NCBI GenBank assembly: GCA_003249095.1
Contig: QBMS01000019.1
Location: 1 to 45,316 of the forward strand
DNA from: Snowella sp.
Lineage (GTDB): Bacteria; Cyanobacteriota; Cyanobacteriia; Cyanobacteriales; Microcystaceae
DNA length: 45,316 bases
Direction of reading: 5' to 3'
Of this stretch, positions 15,221 through 24,449 are shown piece by piece. A program made the translations under genes and the position numbers. A model generated the notes under the pieces. It had not been told where the DNA came from and ran no database searches. It was given only the letters and a program-made list of their open reading frames with translations. The stretch's first letter is position 1, and every line of letters begins with the position of its first letter.

Positions 15221-15226
15221 AATTGA

Positions 15227-16228
15227 TCAAGAAATCACATTAAACATCCCCATACAGCCTGATTCCGCGATCGCGTCTTGGTGGGGATGAAACATATACT
15301 CGCCTGGATAACGGTAACTAAATTCGAGAATCTGTCTTTCTGCCGTTCCCATTGTGATCACATCTGAGGATTGGGTCGGCGTTGTCGTCATCCCTGTGGG
15401 ATAAACCTGAAAAAAATTGGCGTGAATATGAAAAGTTACTACAGGGTCATATTCAATCATATTTAGCAAATAAAGACGAATACGTTGATTTTGTTTGATA
15501 TCAATCGGATGTTGCATATAGTAATTAGGCTTACCATTAAAGGCGAAAAGCTCATTTTTGTGGTCTTCATTTACGTCATAACCGCCCATAATCATGACCA
15601 TCTCATCTGCCTGGGGACGGGGTTCGGGCGGATCAATAACCATCATTCCGTACAATCCCTTACTGATATGGCGGGTAACGGGGGCAATATGGCAATGGTA
15701 GGGATGCACGCCGTAGGGTTCTGCGTCAAATTCGTAGATAAAAACCTGATTATTGCGTACAGGCTTAACCCCATCCATCTCGGCAGGGTGTATCCCATGA
15801 AAATGGAGAGAATGGGGATGGCCCGCTTTATTAAAAAAAATGACTCGAATGCGATCGCCCTCGGTTGCGCGGAGAGTCGGGGCGGGAACTTGTCCGTTGA
15901 GATTCCAGCTAATCAAAGAAACCGCATTATTAAGTTGAAGCGTTGAAGTGCGGGCTTCCACTCGAAACTCTCGGATAGTTCGTCCATTTTCCTGTTTTAT
16001 CGTTCCGTAGTCAAAATTTCGTAGAAAAACAAGGGGATTCGAGGGATCGCCCTGGGGTTTCGGTAAATGAGTTTCCCCCTTTAAAGGAACTGTCGAATCG
16101 GAAAGCCGCGATCGCCCAAGTTGTTGCCATGCCCAAATACTCCCCCCAATGCCTAATCCTGCTCCCAGTCCCCCATAAATAAACTGACGACGATTGGGAA
16201 ATTTCGAGATTTTCTTTTCGGTAGACAT
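15227..16228 (-). CDS. Two-domain multicopper oxidase, Tat-exported
   Basis: A 333-residue multicopper oxidase with two cupredoxin domains. The N-terminus carries a twin-arginine signal (Arg13-Arg14 in RRQFIYGG). Copper ligands are visible at His142/His144 (SLHFHGIH), His178/Cys179/His180 plus His187 and Met195, then His267/His269 (FHIHANFF), His314/His316 and a Cys325-Met326 pair. It should oxidise a small metal or phenolic substrate with O2 in the periplasm; next to FTR1 the likely substrate is Fe(II). The two-domain size places it with small laccases or nitrite-reductase-like oxidases rather than CueO. It is transcribed toward the lipoprotein-FTR1 pair. Confidence 0.85.
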   Translation of the reverse strand: MSTEKKISKFPNRRQFIYGGLGAGLGIGGSIWAWQQLGRSRLSDSTVPLKGETHLPKPQGDPSNPLVFLRNFDYGTIKQENGRTIREFRVEARTSTLQLNNAVSLISWNLNGQVPAPTLRATEGDRIRVIFFNKAGHPHSLHFHGIHPAEMDGVKPVRNNQVFIYEFDAEPYGVHPYHCHIAPVTRHISKGLYGMMVIDPPEPRPQADEMVMIMGGYDVNEDHKNELFAFNGKPNYYMQHPIDIKQNQRIRLYLLNMIEYDPVVTFHIHANFFQVYPTGMTTTPTQSSDVITMGTAERQILEFSYRYPGEYMFHPHQDAIAESGCMGMFNVIS

Positions 16229-16293
16229 AAAGGAATCAGAAGTAATGACTTTTTTAACGATATTTTCAGCATTGGGCTGATCGTCATCGTTAT

Positions 16294-16315
16294 ATTATAG
16301 ACATTAATTCTCAAC
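16294..16315 (-). promoter_or_regulatory. Candidate promoter/Fur-like site upstream of the oxidase
   Basis: On the minus strand the sequence contains TATAAT (complement of 16294-16299) and, just upstream, GTTGAGAATTAATGT, which resembles half of cyanobacterial Fur boxes. No good -35 box fits. The location, 66-87 bp before the oxidase start, and the iron-related operon make iron control plausible only. Confidence 0.3.
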
Positions 16316-16370
16316 TAGTCTGAACTGCTGAAAAAAGACTTGTGGGAGTCTCAGCTTTTATTCACATCGC

Positions 16371-17183
16371 TTAACGAGTTGCTTGATTGACCAATGCTAA
16401 AACATCACTACGGGTCAGTTTTTCCTTCCCCAGAGCCATGATATCTAAGGTTCCATAGGCAAGGGTCAGGGGAATTTTACAAAAATTTAAGGCTGGCCCC
16501 GCCGACAGAGATTTAGTGTATTGATCTGCTAATTTTAAATTACGACGCGCATAGACGTGCATATCTTCCATGCGCCATCCTTTGGGGATAAAACTCACGC
16601 CGCGCCGTAAATCTTCCCGATGATTACGAATAATATTCACCGATTGCAGTCCCCGACCAAAGCCGATCGCGTGACTCCGATTCGTTTGAGTGCCATCGTG
16701 CCAAGCCCATAAATCCGAAAGCAATAAACCGACGGCTCCTGCCACACTGAAGGTGTATTGGTCGAGATCGGATTCGGTTTCAATCTGCCAATTAGTTTCT
16801 GACCAGTAGGCCATGCGATCGGCCATGGCCGCCGTTGCATCCCAAATTCTAGGGCCAATGGATTCAGGAGCCAGCATTGCCCATTCTCCGACCCTAAGAG
16901 TCACATCGGGCAAAATCTCTTGATATTGGGAGAGATCCCTTGAAAAATCTTCTAGGGTAGAATTTTCAGTCGCGGCTTGCAAATTAAGACTGATGCGATG
17001 GAGAATCTTCGCCTTTGTGGAATTATCCAGTTCAGGATGATCTTCTACCTCGTCAATGGCCCGCATACACAAGTAGGCCGACGCAACGGATTCAAGTAAC
17101 CCCGAAGGAAGCATACTAATGGGAATATAGAATGTCCGACTGGTCTCTTTGAGAACCTCTAGGGCATTATGACGTAAATTCAT
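16371..17183 (-). CDS. Squalene/phytoene synthase-like protein
   Basis: A 270-residue all-helical protein of the head-to-head prenyl synthase family. The first Asp-rich motif is intact (Asp44-EVE-Asp48). The second is NIIRNHREDLRRG, where the usual first Asp of DxxED is Asn187; Glu190 and Asp191 remain. It is shorter than CrtB phytoene synthase and than squalene synthase, and belongs to a third cyanobacterial subgroup of unclear product. The Asn may alter Mg-diphosphate binding. It is divergent from comB and 142 bp upstream of the oxidase gene on the same strand. Confidence 0.75.
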   Translation of the reverse strand: MNLRHNALEVLKETSRTFYIPISMLPSGLLESVASAYLCMRAIDEVEDHPELDNSTKAKILHRISLNLQAATENSTLEDFSRDLSQYQEILPDVTLRVGEWAMLAPESIGPRIWDATAAMADRMAYWSETNWQIETESDLDQYTFSVAGAVGLLLSDLWAWHDGTQTNRSHAIGFGRGLQSVNIIRNHREDLRRGVSFIPKGWRMEDMHVYARRNLKLADQYTKSLSAGPALNFCKIPLTLAYGTLDIMALGKEKLTRSDVLALVNQATR

Positions 17184-17592
17184 TCAATCAACTCCTCACA
17201 CCAAACCTATGTAATAAGAGATACTTCATTGACAGAGAGATACCCAAGAGGGACTAGGAAGTTCCTGGTACTGGCCAAACAATCACCAGAGTTCTCTTCC
17301 GATTAATAATTTTATAAAATGGTCTGTTCATTGTATTACGGTTATGGATCCTTTCTCTGTGTGGTTAATATTAATCCTCAATCGCTAGGAATTGCATAAA
17401 TTGACGCGATCGCAATTAATCTACCCCAGGATAGAATCATGGAAACCCAAACGAGAGAAATAATGTTAGCAGAAAAATAACCGTACTTTCTGGTTTATAA
17501 AGTCTAAAATTTGTTGTGTGCGAACATCCCATTGCCCGATAAGATAGAAAGTCAATTCCAGTTTTGGAGTTTGCCCCATTATTTTAACTATA
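17184..17592. other. Noncoding region between divergent genes
   Basis: This 409-bp gap separates the prenyl synthase-like gene from comB. I see only short ORFs, one HIP1 site near 17406 and AT-rich stretches that may hold both promoters (for example TATAAA at 17497-17502). No RNA gene or repeat was recognised. Confidence 0.5.
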
Positions 17593-18315
17593 GTGAAACT
17601 TTTTATTTACCATACCCCTGAGCTAACCCCACCTGATCCCCTTCCTGACTGTGCGGTAGTAATTGATGTTCTCCGTGCTACCAGTACGATCGCAACGGCC
17701 CTAAAAGTTGGAGCTGAGGCCGTCCAGACCTTTAGTTCCCTAGAAGAATTAATAGAAGCGGGGAAACAATGGCCAACGGAAAAACGTTTATTAGCTGGCG
17801 AAAGGGGCGGAGCGAAGGTAGAAGGATGTGATTTAGGCAATTCTCCCCTCGATTGTACCCCTGAATTAATGGCCGATAAACGCCTTTTTCTGACCACGAC
17901 CAACGGGACTAGAGCCTTACAACGAGTTAAATTAGCGAATTCAGTGATTACGGCGGCTATGATCAATCGTCGAGCGGCTGTTCAATATTTATTGGAAAAA
18001 CAACCCGAAACCGTTTGGTTAGTGGGTTCAGGCTGGGAAGGCGGTTATTCCCTCGAAGATACGGTCTGTGCAGGGGCGATCGCTGATTTATTGGTGCAAA
18101 CCGAAAATGTCACCGTTGGAAATGATGAAGTGATTGCTGCGATCGCGCTTTACCAGCAATGGCAAGATAATTTGTTAGAACTCTTTGAAAAAGCTAGTCA
18201 CGGCCAACGATTATTGCGATTGAATGGCAGCGAAGACTTGAAGTATTGTGCTACATTAGATTCATTAGATATTTTACCGATTCAAAAAGAACCTAGTGTT
18301 TTGGTCAAATGGTAG
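17593..18315 (+). CDS. comB: 2-phosphosulfolactate phosphatase family protein
   Basis: A 240-residue ComB-family protein. The family signatures [10 protein letters not shown] (about residues 23-32), AGERGG and LGNSPL, and TTTNGTRA are all visible. In methanogens ComB dephosphorylates 2-phosphosulfolactate during coenzyme M synthesis. Cyanobacteria carry the gene without coenzyme M, so the actual substrate may be different. The start is a GTG at 17593, giving [11 protein letters not shown], the expected N-terminus. The gene ends 57 bp before the acyltransferase-like gene. Confidence 0.88.
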   Translation: MKLFIYHTPELTPPDPLPDCAVVIDVLRATSTIATALKVGAEAVQTFSSLEELIEAGKQWPTEKRLLAGERGGAKVEGCDLGNSPLDCTPELMADKRLFLTTTNGTRALQRVKLANSVITAAMINRRAAVQYLLEKQPETVWLVGSGWEGGYSLEDTVCAGAIADLLVQTENVTVGNDEVIAAIALYQQWQDNLLELFEKASHGQRLLRLNGSEDLKYCATLDSLDILPIQKEPSVLVKW

Positions 18316-18372
18316 ATAAATTCTATGATTAAAATGCCTTAATTAAAGCTTTAGTTCTATCTTACTTAAAAA

Positions 18373-19554
18373 ATGACTGATCGGATACTAGCAAAGAAAT
18401 TCTCCTGGCAGGAACTAGACATTTTACGAGGACTAGCTGCCTTGTTTATGATTATTAATCATGGAGGCTATGAAATTTTAATTCCTGATTTAGCAACTCA
18501 TGGAATATCAGGTTTTATTATTTTCATTGGTAGTTTTGCTCCTGTTTTATTCTTTTTTATCACAGGAGTTGGTTATGGACTTCAATCAAGTCAAAAAATA
18601 AAACCCAATTACTGGTCTGATGTTATTTATAAAGTCATAATCCTAATCCTAGCCGATCAGTTTTTTTTCTGGAAAAATGGACAGTTAATTGGACTTGATT
18701 TTTTAGGATTTATTGCTTTTTTAACCCTAGTAATGGCTGGAATCAGAGTTTGCAAAAAACCTTTATTTTACGTTATTACTGGTTTTAGTGTTATTCCTAT
18801 TTTACGGTATTTTATTGGGCCCTATCTTGACCATAATAGTATACAAATTCCTAGCTTGGTAACATGGGTCATTGGCACTAAAGGATTGCCCAATATTTCC
18901 TATTCTCTATCTCCTTGGTTAGCGTATCCATTGATTGGCTATGTCGTAGGAATAGCTGTTATCAAATATCAAAAAAAGTTAGAATCTGAGCGTTTAGGTA
19001 TTATTACTCAATTATTTTTATTATCACTATTTCCCATCATTATTTCACTTTTTTTCTGGTACAAGGGAGCTTCTTTTTTTCGTTGGGGCACTGTATCTTT
19101 AGGATTTTATCTATTTAGTTTTGCTATTTTACTTGTTAGTCTAGCATTCATTTTGTTAGTCAAAGTAAATCCTCCGAGTATGATTTCCCAAGAAAAATTA
19201 TCAGAAAAATTATCGCTTAGAGGTGTTGCCTCTCTTGCTTTTGTGCCGATTCATTATACTTTGATTGCTTTAGTGACCCTCATCGGCATCAAAAATCTGA
19301 ATTTTCTGATGTTTACCTTCGCTATCGCAATAATTATTCCCTTGAGCTTCTTTTTAGCTCATCAAGTTAATTTATGGAGTTATTGGCTTGCTAAATCTCA
19401 AAATCACAGGATTTGGATATGGATTATTCTTATGTTATCATCTCTAATAGTTGCCTTAACGATATTTTATGGTCAAAAAAACTCTGTTGGAGGAACTTTT
19501 TTAGCAAGTTTTGGACAAATTTTACTTTGCTTTTTGTTTGTTGTTCGTTGGTGA
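18373..19554 (+). CDS. Membrane acyltransferase-like protein (HGSNAT/DUF1624 type)
   Basis: A 393-residue polytopic protein with about ten hydrophobic helices. The N-terminus WQELDILRGLAALFMIINHGGYE matches the R/D-x-x-RG-x...NHG motif of the heparan-alpha-glucosaminide N-acetyltransferase/DUF1624 group, which carry acetyl groups across the membrane onto sugars through a catalytic His (here His30). A second His-bearing segment is VPIHYTLIAL. The gene is AT-rich and lacks HIP1 sites. It is followed after 49 bp by a 2OG oxygenase gene, so both may modify one surface polysaccharide or metabolite; that is inference. Confidence 0.7.
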   Translation: MTDRILAKKFSWQELDILRGLAALFMIINHGGYEILIPDLATHGISGFIIFIGSFAPVLFFFITGVGYGLQSSQKIKPNYWSDVIYKVIILILADQFFFWKNGQLIGLDFLGFIAFLTLVMAGIRVCKKPLFYVITGFSVIPILRYFIGPYLDHNSIQIPSLVTWVIGTKGLPNISYSLSPWLAYPLIGYVVGIAVIKYQKKLESERLGIITQLFLLSLFPIIISLFFWYKGASFFRWGTVSLGFYLFSFAILLVSLAFILLVKVNPPSMISQEKLSEKLSLRGVASLAFVPIHYTLIALVTLIGIKNLNFLMFTFAIAIIIPLSFFLAHQVNLWSYWLAKSQNHRIWIWIILMLSSLIVALTIFYGQKNSVGGTFLASFGQILLCFLFVVRW

Positions 19555-19603
19555 GGCGTAAAAATGATTACTTTAATTTTTATTGATTAAGTGAGAAACC
19601 AAA

Positions 19604-20434
19604 ATGTTACAATCCGAACTCGCATATTTTCTTGATCCTCAATACCTAGAGGGTCTTGCCGCTAAATATCACCAAGATTATTTTAACGCAGAACCCTTTC
19701 CCCATATTATTATTGATGATTTTCTGCCGACACATATTTTAGATCAAATCCTAGAGGAATTTCCCAAGCCTGGCGCGATCGACTGGCAGAGTTTTAAGAA
19801 TAAATCAGAAAAAAAACTGGCTTCCACCTCTGAATTACAGATGGGAGAAACGATCAGACTTCTACTGTATCAGCTTAATTCTTCAACTTTTATTGATTTT
19901 TTGGAAAAATTGACAGGAATTGATGGTATCATTCCCGATCCTCATTTCGTTGGGGGAGGATTACATCAAATTGAAAGAGGTGGCTATTTAAAACTCCACG
20001 TTGATTTTAATAAACATACACGTCTCAAGTTAGACAGGCGTTTAAATCTGCTGATTTATCTCAATAAGAATTGGGAAGAAGAATACGGGGGACATCTGCA
20101 ATTGTGGGACAGTGAAATGAAAGAATGTCATCAAAAAATCTTGCCAATTTTTAATCGTTGTGTAATTTTTAGTACCACTGACTTTTCCTATCATGGTCAT
20201 CCCGATCCCCTCACCTGTCCTGAAGATCGAACCCGCAAATCCTTGGCACTCTATTATTATAGTAATGGAAGACCCGCCGAAGAAGTCAGTGGTTATGATC
20301 ATTCAACGGTATTTAAAGCTCGCCCTGATGAAGATTTAACCGAAAAAAAATCCACATCAGATGAAGTTAAAGAAATGATCAAAAAATTTATCCCGCCTAT
20401 TTTATTAGATTTATCTAAGGGCAAAACAAAATAG
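19604..20434 (+). CDS. 2OG-Fe(II) dioxygenase superfamily protein
   Basis: A 276-residue double-stranded beta-helix oxygenase. The iron triad is His132-x-Asp134 (LKLHVDFNKH) and a distal His197 (FSYHGHPDP), and Arg211 (DRTRKSLALYYY) should bind 2-oxoglutarate. The segment GGHLQLWD is typical of the prolyl-4-hydroxylase-like branch. The substrate is unknown; relatives hydroxylate protein or small-molecule targets. There is no signal peptide. Like the preceding gene it lacks HIP1 sites. Confidence 0.85.
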   Translation: MLQSELAYFLDPQYLEGLAAKYHQDYFNAEPFPHIIIDDFLPTHILDQILEEFPKPGAIDWQSFKNKSEKKLASTSELQMGETIRLLLYQLNSSTFIDFLEKLTGIDGIIPDPHFVGGGLHQIERGGYLKLHVDFNKHTRLKLDRRLNLLIYLNKNWEEEYGGHLQLWDSEMKECHQKILPIFNRCVIFSTTDFSYHGHPDPLTCPEDRTRKSLALYYYSNGRPAEEVSGYDHSTVFKARPDEDLTEKKSTSDEVKEMIKKFIPPILLDLSKGKTK

Positions 20435-20500
20435 GGATCGTCATTTGATGGTAAACGGAGATAAAATCATTTATCCTTATTCGCTTACCAACATAAAACC

Positions 20501-21541
20501 ATGTTTCCCCCCTTTATTCCTCCCTGGTTTCTCAAAAATGGAGTTTCCATGACCCTCTATGGTGTCTGGGGAGCCAGTCGTCGTTGGGAAGCCAGCACTC
20601 TCCACCCTGAACCGCCCTATCAAGACCATATTTTTCAGGGAGCCAATGATGTTCCCATTTTTGGCTGGATTACCATACCCGAAAAACCGAAGGCAACTCT
20701 AGTGGGAACCTATGGCATTACGGGAGATTTGGATAATCAGTGGTTTTTGCGATTATTAGGACGAAAAGCCTTTGCCCAGGGTTATGCGGTCGTTTTATTT
20801 GATTGGCGCGCTCACGGAAAAACGGCGGAACTGTCTCCCACCTTGACTTCTGATGGTTTATATGAAGGGGAAGATTTTGTCCGAATCGCGGCCCAGGCGA
20901 AACAAATGGGCTGTCCCGCTCCTTTTTGGTTAACGGGCTATTCTTTGGGGGGACAATTAGCTCTCTGGGGCATTAAGGCGGCTCAAATGTTGAGTTCTGA
21001 GCTGGGATTGGTAGATTCGGATATTGTGGGCGGGGCCGTAATTTGTCCGAGCTTGGATTCGGAGCGATCGCTGACCTATTTAGTGGCCCATCCCTACGGA
21101 AAATATATGGAAAAAGCCATTAGCAACCAATTAAAAAAATTAGCGTGGAATCTCCATCGTTTTCATCCTCAAGACATTGATCCAGAAGCCATTAATCGGG
21201 CTAATAGTATTTGGGGGTTTGATCAGGAATTAGTCATTTCCCGTTTAGGATTTGCCTCGGTTTCGGATTACTATACGGCGAGCAGTGCCTTAACCCTGTT
21301 ACCCCATTTAGAAAAATCAACCCTGATTCTCTATGCGGCGGATGATCCCCTCTTTGATCCCAGCCTAGTTCCTGAGTTAGACGCGATCGCTTCCTCCAAT
21401 CCTTCCATTGATTTGGCACTGACTGACTATGGCGGCCATGTGGGATATATCAGTGGTCGGGAAGGTCAGGCGTTAGCAGGAGATGAAGATTGTTGGTGGG
21501 CTTTAAATCGCTTATTGGACTGGTTTAATCAAAAAATGTGA
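20501..21541 (+). CDS. YheT-like alpha/beta hydrolase
   Basis: A 346-residue alpha/beta hydrolase. The nucleophile elbow is GYSLGG (Ser148), the acid is probably in AADDPLFDP (about residue 286), and the base is the His of YGGHVGYI (about 313). The N-terminal cap and the PWFLKNG start resemble the YheT/embryogenesis-associated EMB8 group, whose substrates are poorly known esters. It converges with crtD, with only 8 bp between the stops. Confidence 0.8.
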   Translation: MFPPFIPPWFLKNGVSMTLYGVWGASRRWEASTLHPEPPYQDHIFQGANDVPIFGWITIPEKPKATLVGTYGITGDLDNQWFLRLLGRKAFAQGYAVVLFDWRAHGKTAELSPTLTSDGLYEGEDFVRIAAQAKQMGCPAPFWLTGYSLGGQLALWGIKAAQMLSSELGLVDSDIVGGAVICPSLDSERSLTYLVAHPYGKYMEKAISNQLKKLAWNLHRFHPQDIDPEAINRANSIWGFDQELVISRLGFASVSDYYTASSALTLLPHLEKSTLILYAADDPLFDPSLVPELDAIASSNPSIDLALTDYGGHVGYISGREGQALAGDEDCWWALNRLLDWFNQKM

Positions 21542-21549
21542 TCACAAAC

Positions 21550-23070
21550 TCATTTTTCCTGTTCCTCTATTTGTCGAACCACCGTTAACGCCGAATAGCT
21601 CACCCCTGCGGTTCCTTCCCCTGGATGGGTAGAATCTCCCACTAACCAGAGATTATCAATGGGGGTTCGAGTCGCGATCGCAAAGGGGCCAAAGGTTCCA
21701 AGGCGTTGACCTACACCACCCACGATTCCCTGATCCCTGGCGGTGAATTTAGCAAAGGTTCGAGGGGTTGCCACTTCCTGGTGAATAATCATTTCAGGGG
21801 TTAATTTAAAATATTCCCCTAATCTGGCGATCGCGGTTTGGGTATAAAGTTGTTTTAGTTTTTCGTAATCTTCGAGAGTTCCCTGCCACCAGGGTTTGAC
21901 ATCTACAAAAGAAGAGGCAATAATTGTCCGTTTTCCCGTCGGAGCGCGACCATCATCGGCTTTACTCACCGAGACAAAGAGAGAATTGTTTTCCCCAATG
22001 GGGCCATTCGCGTCATAAAGAAACTGAAGATGGGGAGGACAATTAGGGGGAATAGCCGTTTCTTCCACTCCTAAATAAACTACAAAAGCCCCTGAAGATT
22101 CGGGTAATTTATCAATTCTTCGTTGAAAATTAGCAGTAGGAAAATCCCATAATTGCACTAAATTTTGCACCGTTGTATTAGCAATGACCTGATCGGCTTT
22201 TTCTAACCAAGATTTCCCTGATTTATTGTTTTTTACGACAACTCCTGTGGCTTTTCCTCCTTGCGTATGAATTTTTTCCACACTATGACCCATCAATAAT
22301 TTACCCCCATATTTTTCTAAGCCTTCTACCAGGCGATCGCTTAAAACCTGCATACTGCCCTGAAGATGGAATAAACCCTGGGGAGACTGGGAAACCGATA
22401 GAGCCGTTGCCGCATAAAGTAGAGCCGTTTCGTCTGCGTTGACTTGAGAATATAATTTTAATTGCAAATCCAAAAAGGTTTTTAAACGGCGATCGCCCGC
22501 CAAACCATAAAGTTTTAAGGCATCTGTGACCGTCATCAAGGCAAACGGAACCGTTATCAGGGTATCAAGGCGCATGGCTCCCACTAATTGCTGTAAATCC
22601 CAAACATTGCGGGTTGGCAAAACGGGATCTCTGGCTTGAAACTGCCAACTAGCCTGAAATAATTTACCGAGTAACTGCCAAAAAGGTTCACTACGGGGAA
22701 ATTGTCGTTGTCTTTCCTGTTGCCATTTTTCGCGATCGCGCCAGACATTAATCGGTTGGGTTTCTCCTGGCAAAAAGACCGCACAAGCAGGATCACAAAA
22801 AGTTGCTTCGGGTAGAGGAAGATCAAGTTCCTGAAAAATGCGATGGTGAATGCCTCCGACTTCCAAACCCGCTACCTGGGTCGCGCCCACGTCAAAGGTA
22901 AAACCCCGACGATTAAAGGTTGAGGCACAGCCGCCTGGGAGAATTGCTTGGTCATAAATCGTAACTTCATAACCCCGACGCGCTAATAACGCCCCTGCGG
23001 TCAACCCTCCAATCCCTGCGCCAATTACAATCACACGACCTTTGCCAGAATGAGTTATCTTAGAGGACAT
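21550..23070 (-). CDS. crtD: C-3',4' carotenoid desaturase
   Basis: A 506-residue FAD-dependent desaturase of the phytoene-desaturase/CrtI family. The N-terminal dinucleotide motif is VIGAGIGGLTAG, followed by GGCASTF; the C-terminal FAD motif is NLWLVGDSTHPGEGTAGVSYSA. In cyanobacteria CrtD introduces the 3',4' double bond on the linear end of carotenoids on the way to myxol glycosides (myxoxanthophyll). Sequence character and length fit this enzyme better than CrtP, CrtQ or CrtO. The ATG at 23070 gives MSSKITHSGKGRVIVIGAG, with a short extension before the FAD motif. Confidence 0.82.
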   Translation of the reverse strand: MSSKITHSGKGRVIVIGAGIGGLTAGALLARRGYEVTIYDQAILPGGCASTFNRRGFTFDVGATQVAGLEVGGIHHRIFQELDLPLPEATFCDPACAVFLPGETQPINVWRDREKWQQERQRQFPRSEPFWQLLGKLFQASWQFQARDPVLPTRNVWDLQQLVGAMRLDTLITVPFALMTVTDALKLYGLAGDRRLKTFLDLQLKLYSQVNADETALLYAATALSVSQSPQGLFHLQGSMQVLSDRLVEGLEKYGGKLLMGHSVEKIHTQGGKATGVVVKNNKSGKSWLEKADQVIANTTVQNLVQLWDFPTANFQRRIDKLPESSGAFVVYLGVEETAIPPNCPPHLQFLYDANGPIGENNSLFVSVSKADDGRAPTGKRTIIASSFVDVKPWWQGTLEDYEKLKQLYTQTAIARLGEYFKLTPEMIIHQEVATPRTFAKFTARDQGIVGGVGQRLGTFGPFAIATRTPIDNLWLVGDSTHPGEGTAGVSYSALTVVRQIEEQEK

Positions 23071-23164
23071 AGCTTGATGCTTAATATTTCTTTACATTTC
23101 CATCTTCTATTATGATAGAAAAAGTCGAATCGTTCTTCTAAATAACGGGCTTAACAATGAAAAT

Positions 23165-23569
23165 ATGAGAGGGATTCCAGAAAAAGTTAAATTAGGATTA
23201 GATGAGTTTTAATGTGGCATCAGACTTTGTTATCAAGGACATCTAACTTCCTTTGAGCAACAGCAGTGGATCGATTGGGCTATTTGGATGTCTGCTAAGT
23301 TCCAACGGATATCCTCTGCCGTTGAGGGGCATAATGGCTACCTATCTGGTCTTCATCACGCAGGTCGGGGATTCACACAACAAACATTGAGAGTGTTAAC
23401 TATCATTCATAATTTTGGGATTAGACGTGACGATGGCACCACCGCCGCACAAAGATTATTCGCTCAATCATTCCCAGATTTATTTGAGTGGGTTGTCCCA
23501 CGTATGGGAGAGTTGCCCAGACCCAGAAGAACTCTCAAATCACCAAAGTACAAAAAGCCTACCCCATAA
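23165..23569 (+). pseudogene. Decayed transposase (DUF6399 type), 3' part
   Basis: An open reading frame with one internal TAA (23210-23212) encodes RGIPEKVKLGLDEF, stop, CGIRLCYQGHLTSFEQQQW, then a C-terminal region containing SSAVEGHNGYLS and DDGTTAAQRLF, and ends at 23569. The second half matches the C-terminus of DUF6399-type transposase-related proteins common in colonial cyanobacteria. The 5' two thirds are missing and no clear terminal repeat remains, so it is a dead remnant. Confidence 0.7.
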
Positions 23570-23696
23570 ACTGTCCCGCCTTAAGTTGGTACCCCAATTT
23601 TCTATTATCAATCTGGAGACGGCGATCGCCTAATCAATAACCCTCTCCTAAAATATGCTCTCCTAACCACTCACTTATAAAAACACGATCCCAAAC

Positions 23697-24317
23697 TTAC
23701 GTACATATTTTTGAGCCTAGATGTTTTAGTATTTGTAATACTTCATAAAGTTCATTATTAGGATTTACCAAAGAAAATAACCGTGAATTTTCATAGTCAT
23801 TTTGTGAAGTCTTTAAAAATAAAAATTCGTTACCATTGGTAATCATACCAAATGTTGGTTGTACTATTTCCGAGTTACTCAACATATAAGCTAAGGCTTG
23901 TGGAATTGCTCTTGTTACGGCAAAATCGCTGCGTTTTGATTCAATAACCAATAACCAAAGTTTATTTTTTACAACTAAGACATCAATTCTTCCTCGAATG
24001 ATTGTGCCTTCGTCTTTCATTTCTAACGCCACACTTGTTTCGGTCTCAATCCGAAAGGGCTTGTGATAAAAACCAGCCAGATCTAGCAAAGGTTCAAGCA
24101 CAACCATCTTCACATTATTTTCTAACATTGGTGGCTCTTCCATTAGTTCCTGAAAGTTAGCCTTCACTCGGTCTAATAAATGTCGTTCTTCTTCACTTAA
24201 GAGCGTAAAAGCCTCTGACAATTCCGTAAAAAAAGCGGGAGATTGAGACATCTGAATCCCAAAATTTTGCTTTAATTCTTTCAGCGTTACATCCTTGGCC
24301 GCGATCGCCTGACTCAT
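23697..24317 (-). CDS. Solitary HsdR-N-like PD-(D/E)XK nuclease
   Basis: A 206-residue protein matching the N-terminal nuclease domain of type I restriction subunit R. The active site is Asp112 (GRIDVLV), Glu126 and Lys128 (LLVIESKRS), with a following Gln in AIPQALAYM, as in that family. The ATPase/helicase part of HsdR is absent, and no hsdM or hsdS lies nearby. I prefer the ATG at 24317 to the TTG at 24323. It is divergent from the CHAT-NB-ARC-TPR gene, whose start is 132 bp away, so they share a promoter region. Solitary copies are frequent in cyanobacteria and of unknown role. Confidence 0.8.
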   Translation of the reverse strand: MSQAIAAKDVTLKELKQNFGIQMSQSPAFFTELSEAFTLLSEEERHLLDRVKANFQELMEEPPMLENNVKMVVLEPLLDLAGFYHKPFRIETETSVALEMKDEGTIIRGRIDVLVVKNKLWLLVIESKRSDFAVTRAIPQALAYMLSNSEIVQPTFGMITNGNEFLFLKTSQNDYENSRLFSLVNPNNELYEVLQILKHLGSKICT

Positions 24318-24449
24318 GATCAATTTTAGTTAGCAGTAATAATCTTAATATTAGTGCAAAAATAAAAGTACAACGCGATCGCCGATCACCTTTCTGGCAT
24401 TTAACAGGTTGGCAGGTATAATTTTAAGAACAGAATCAACCTGAAGCCG

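Noticed and set aside
21660-21680. GGTTCGAG resembling a tRNA T-loop
   Set aside because: Lies inside crtD and has no tRNA folding around it.
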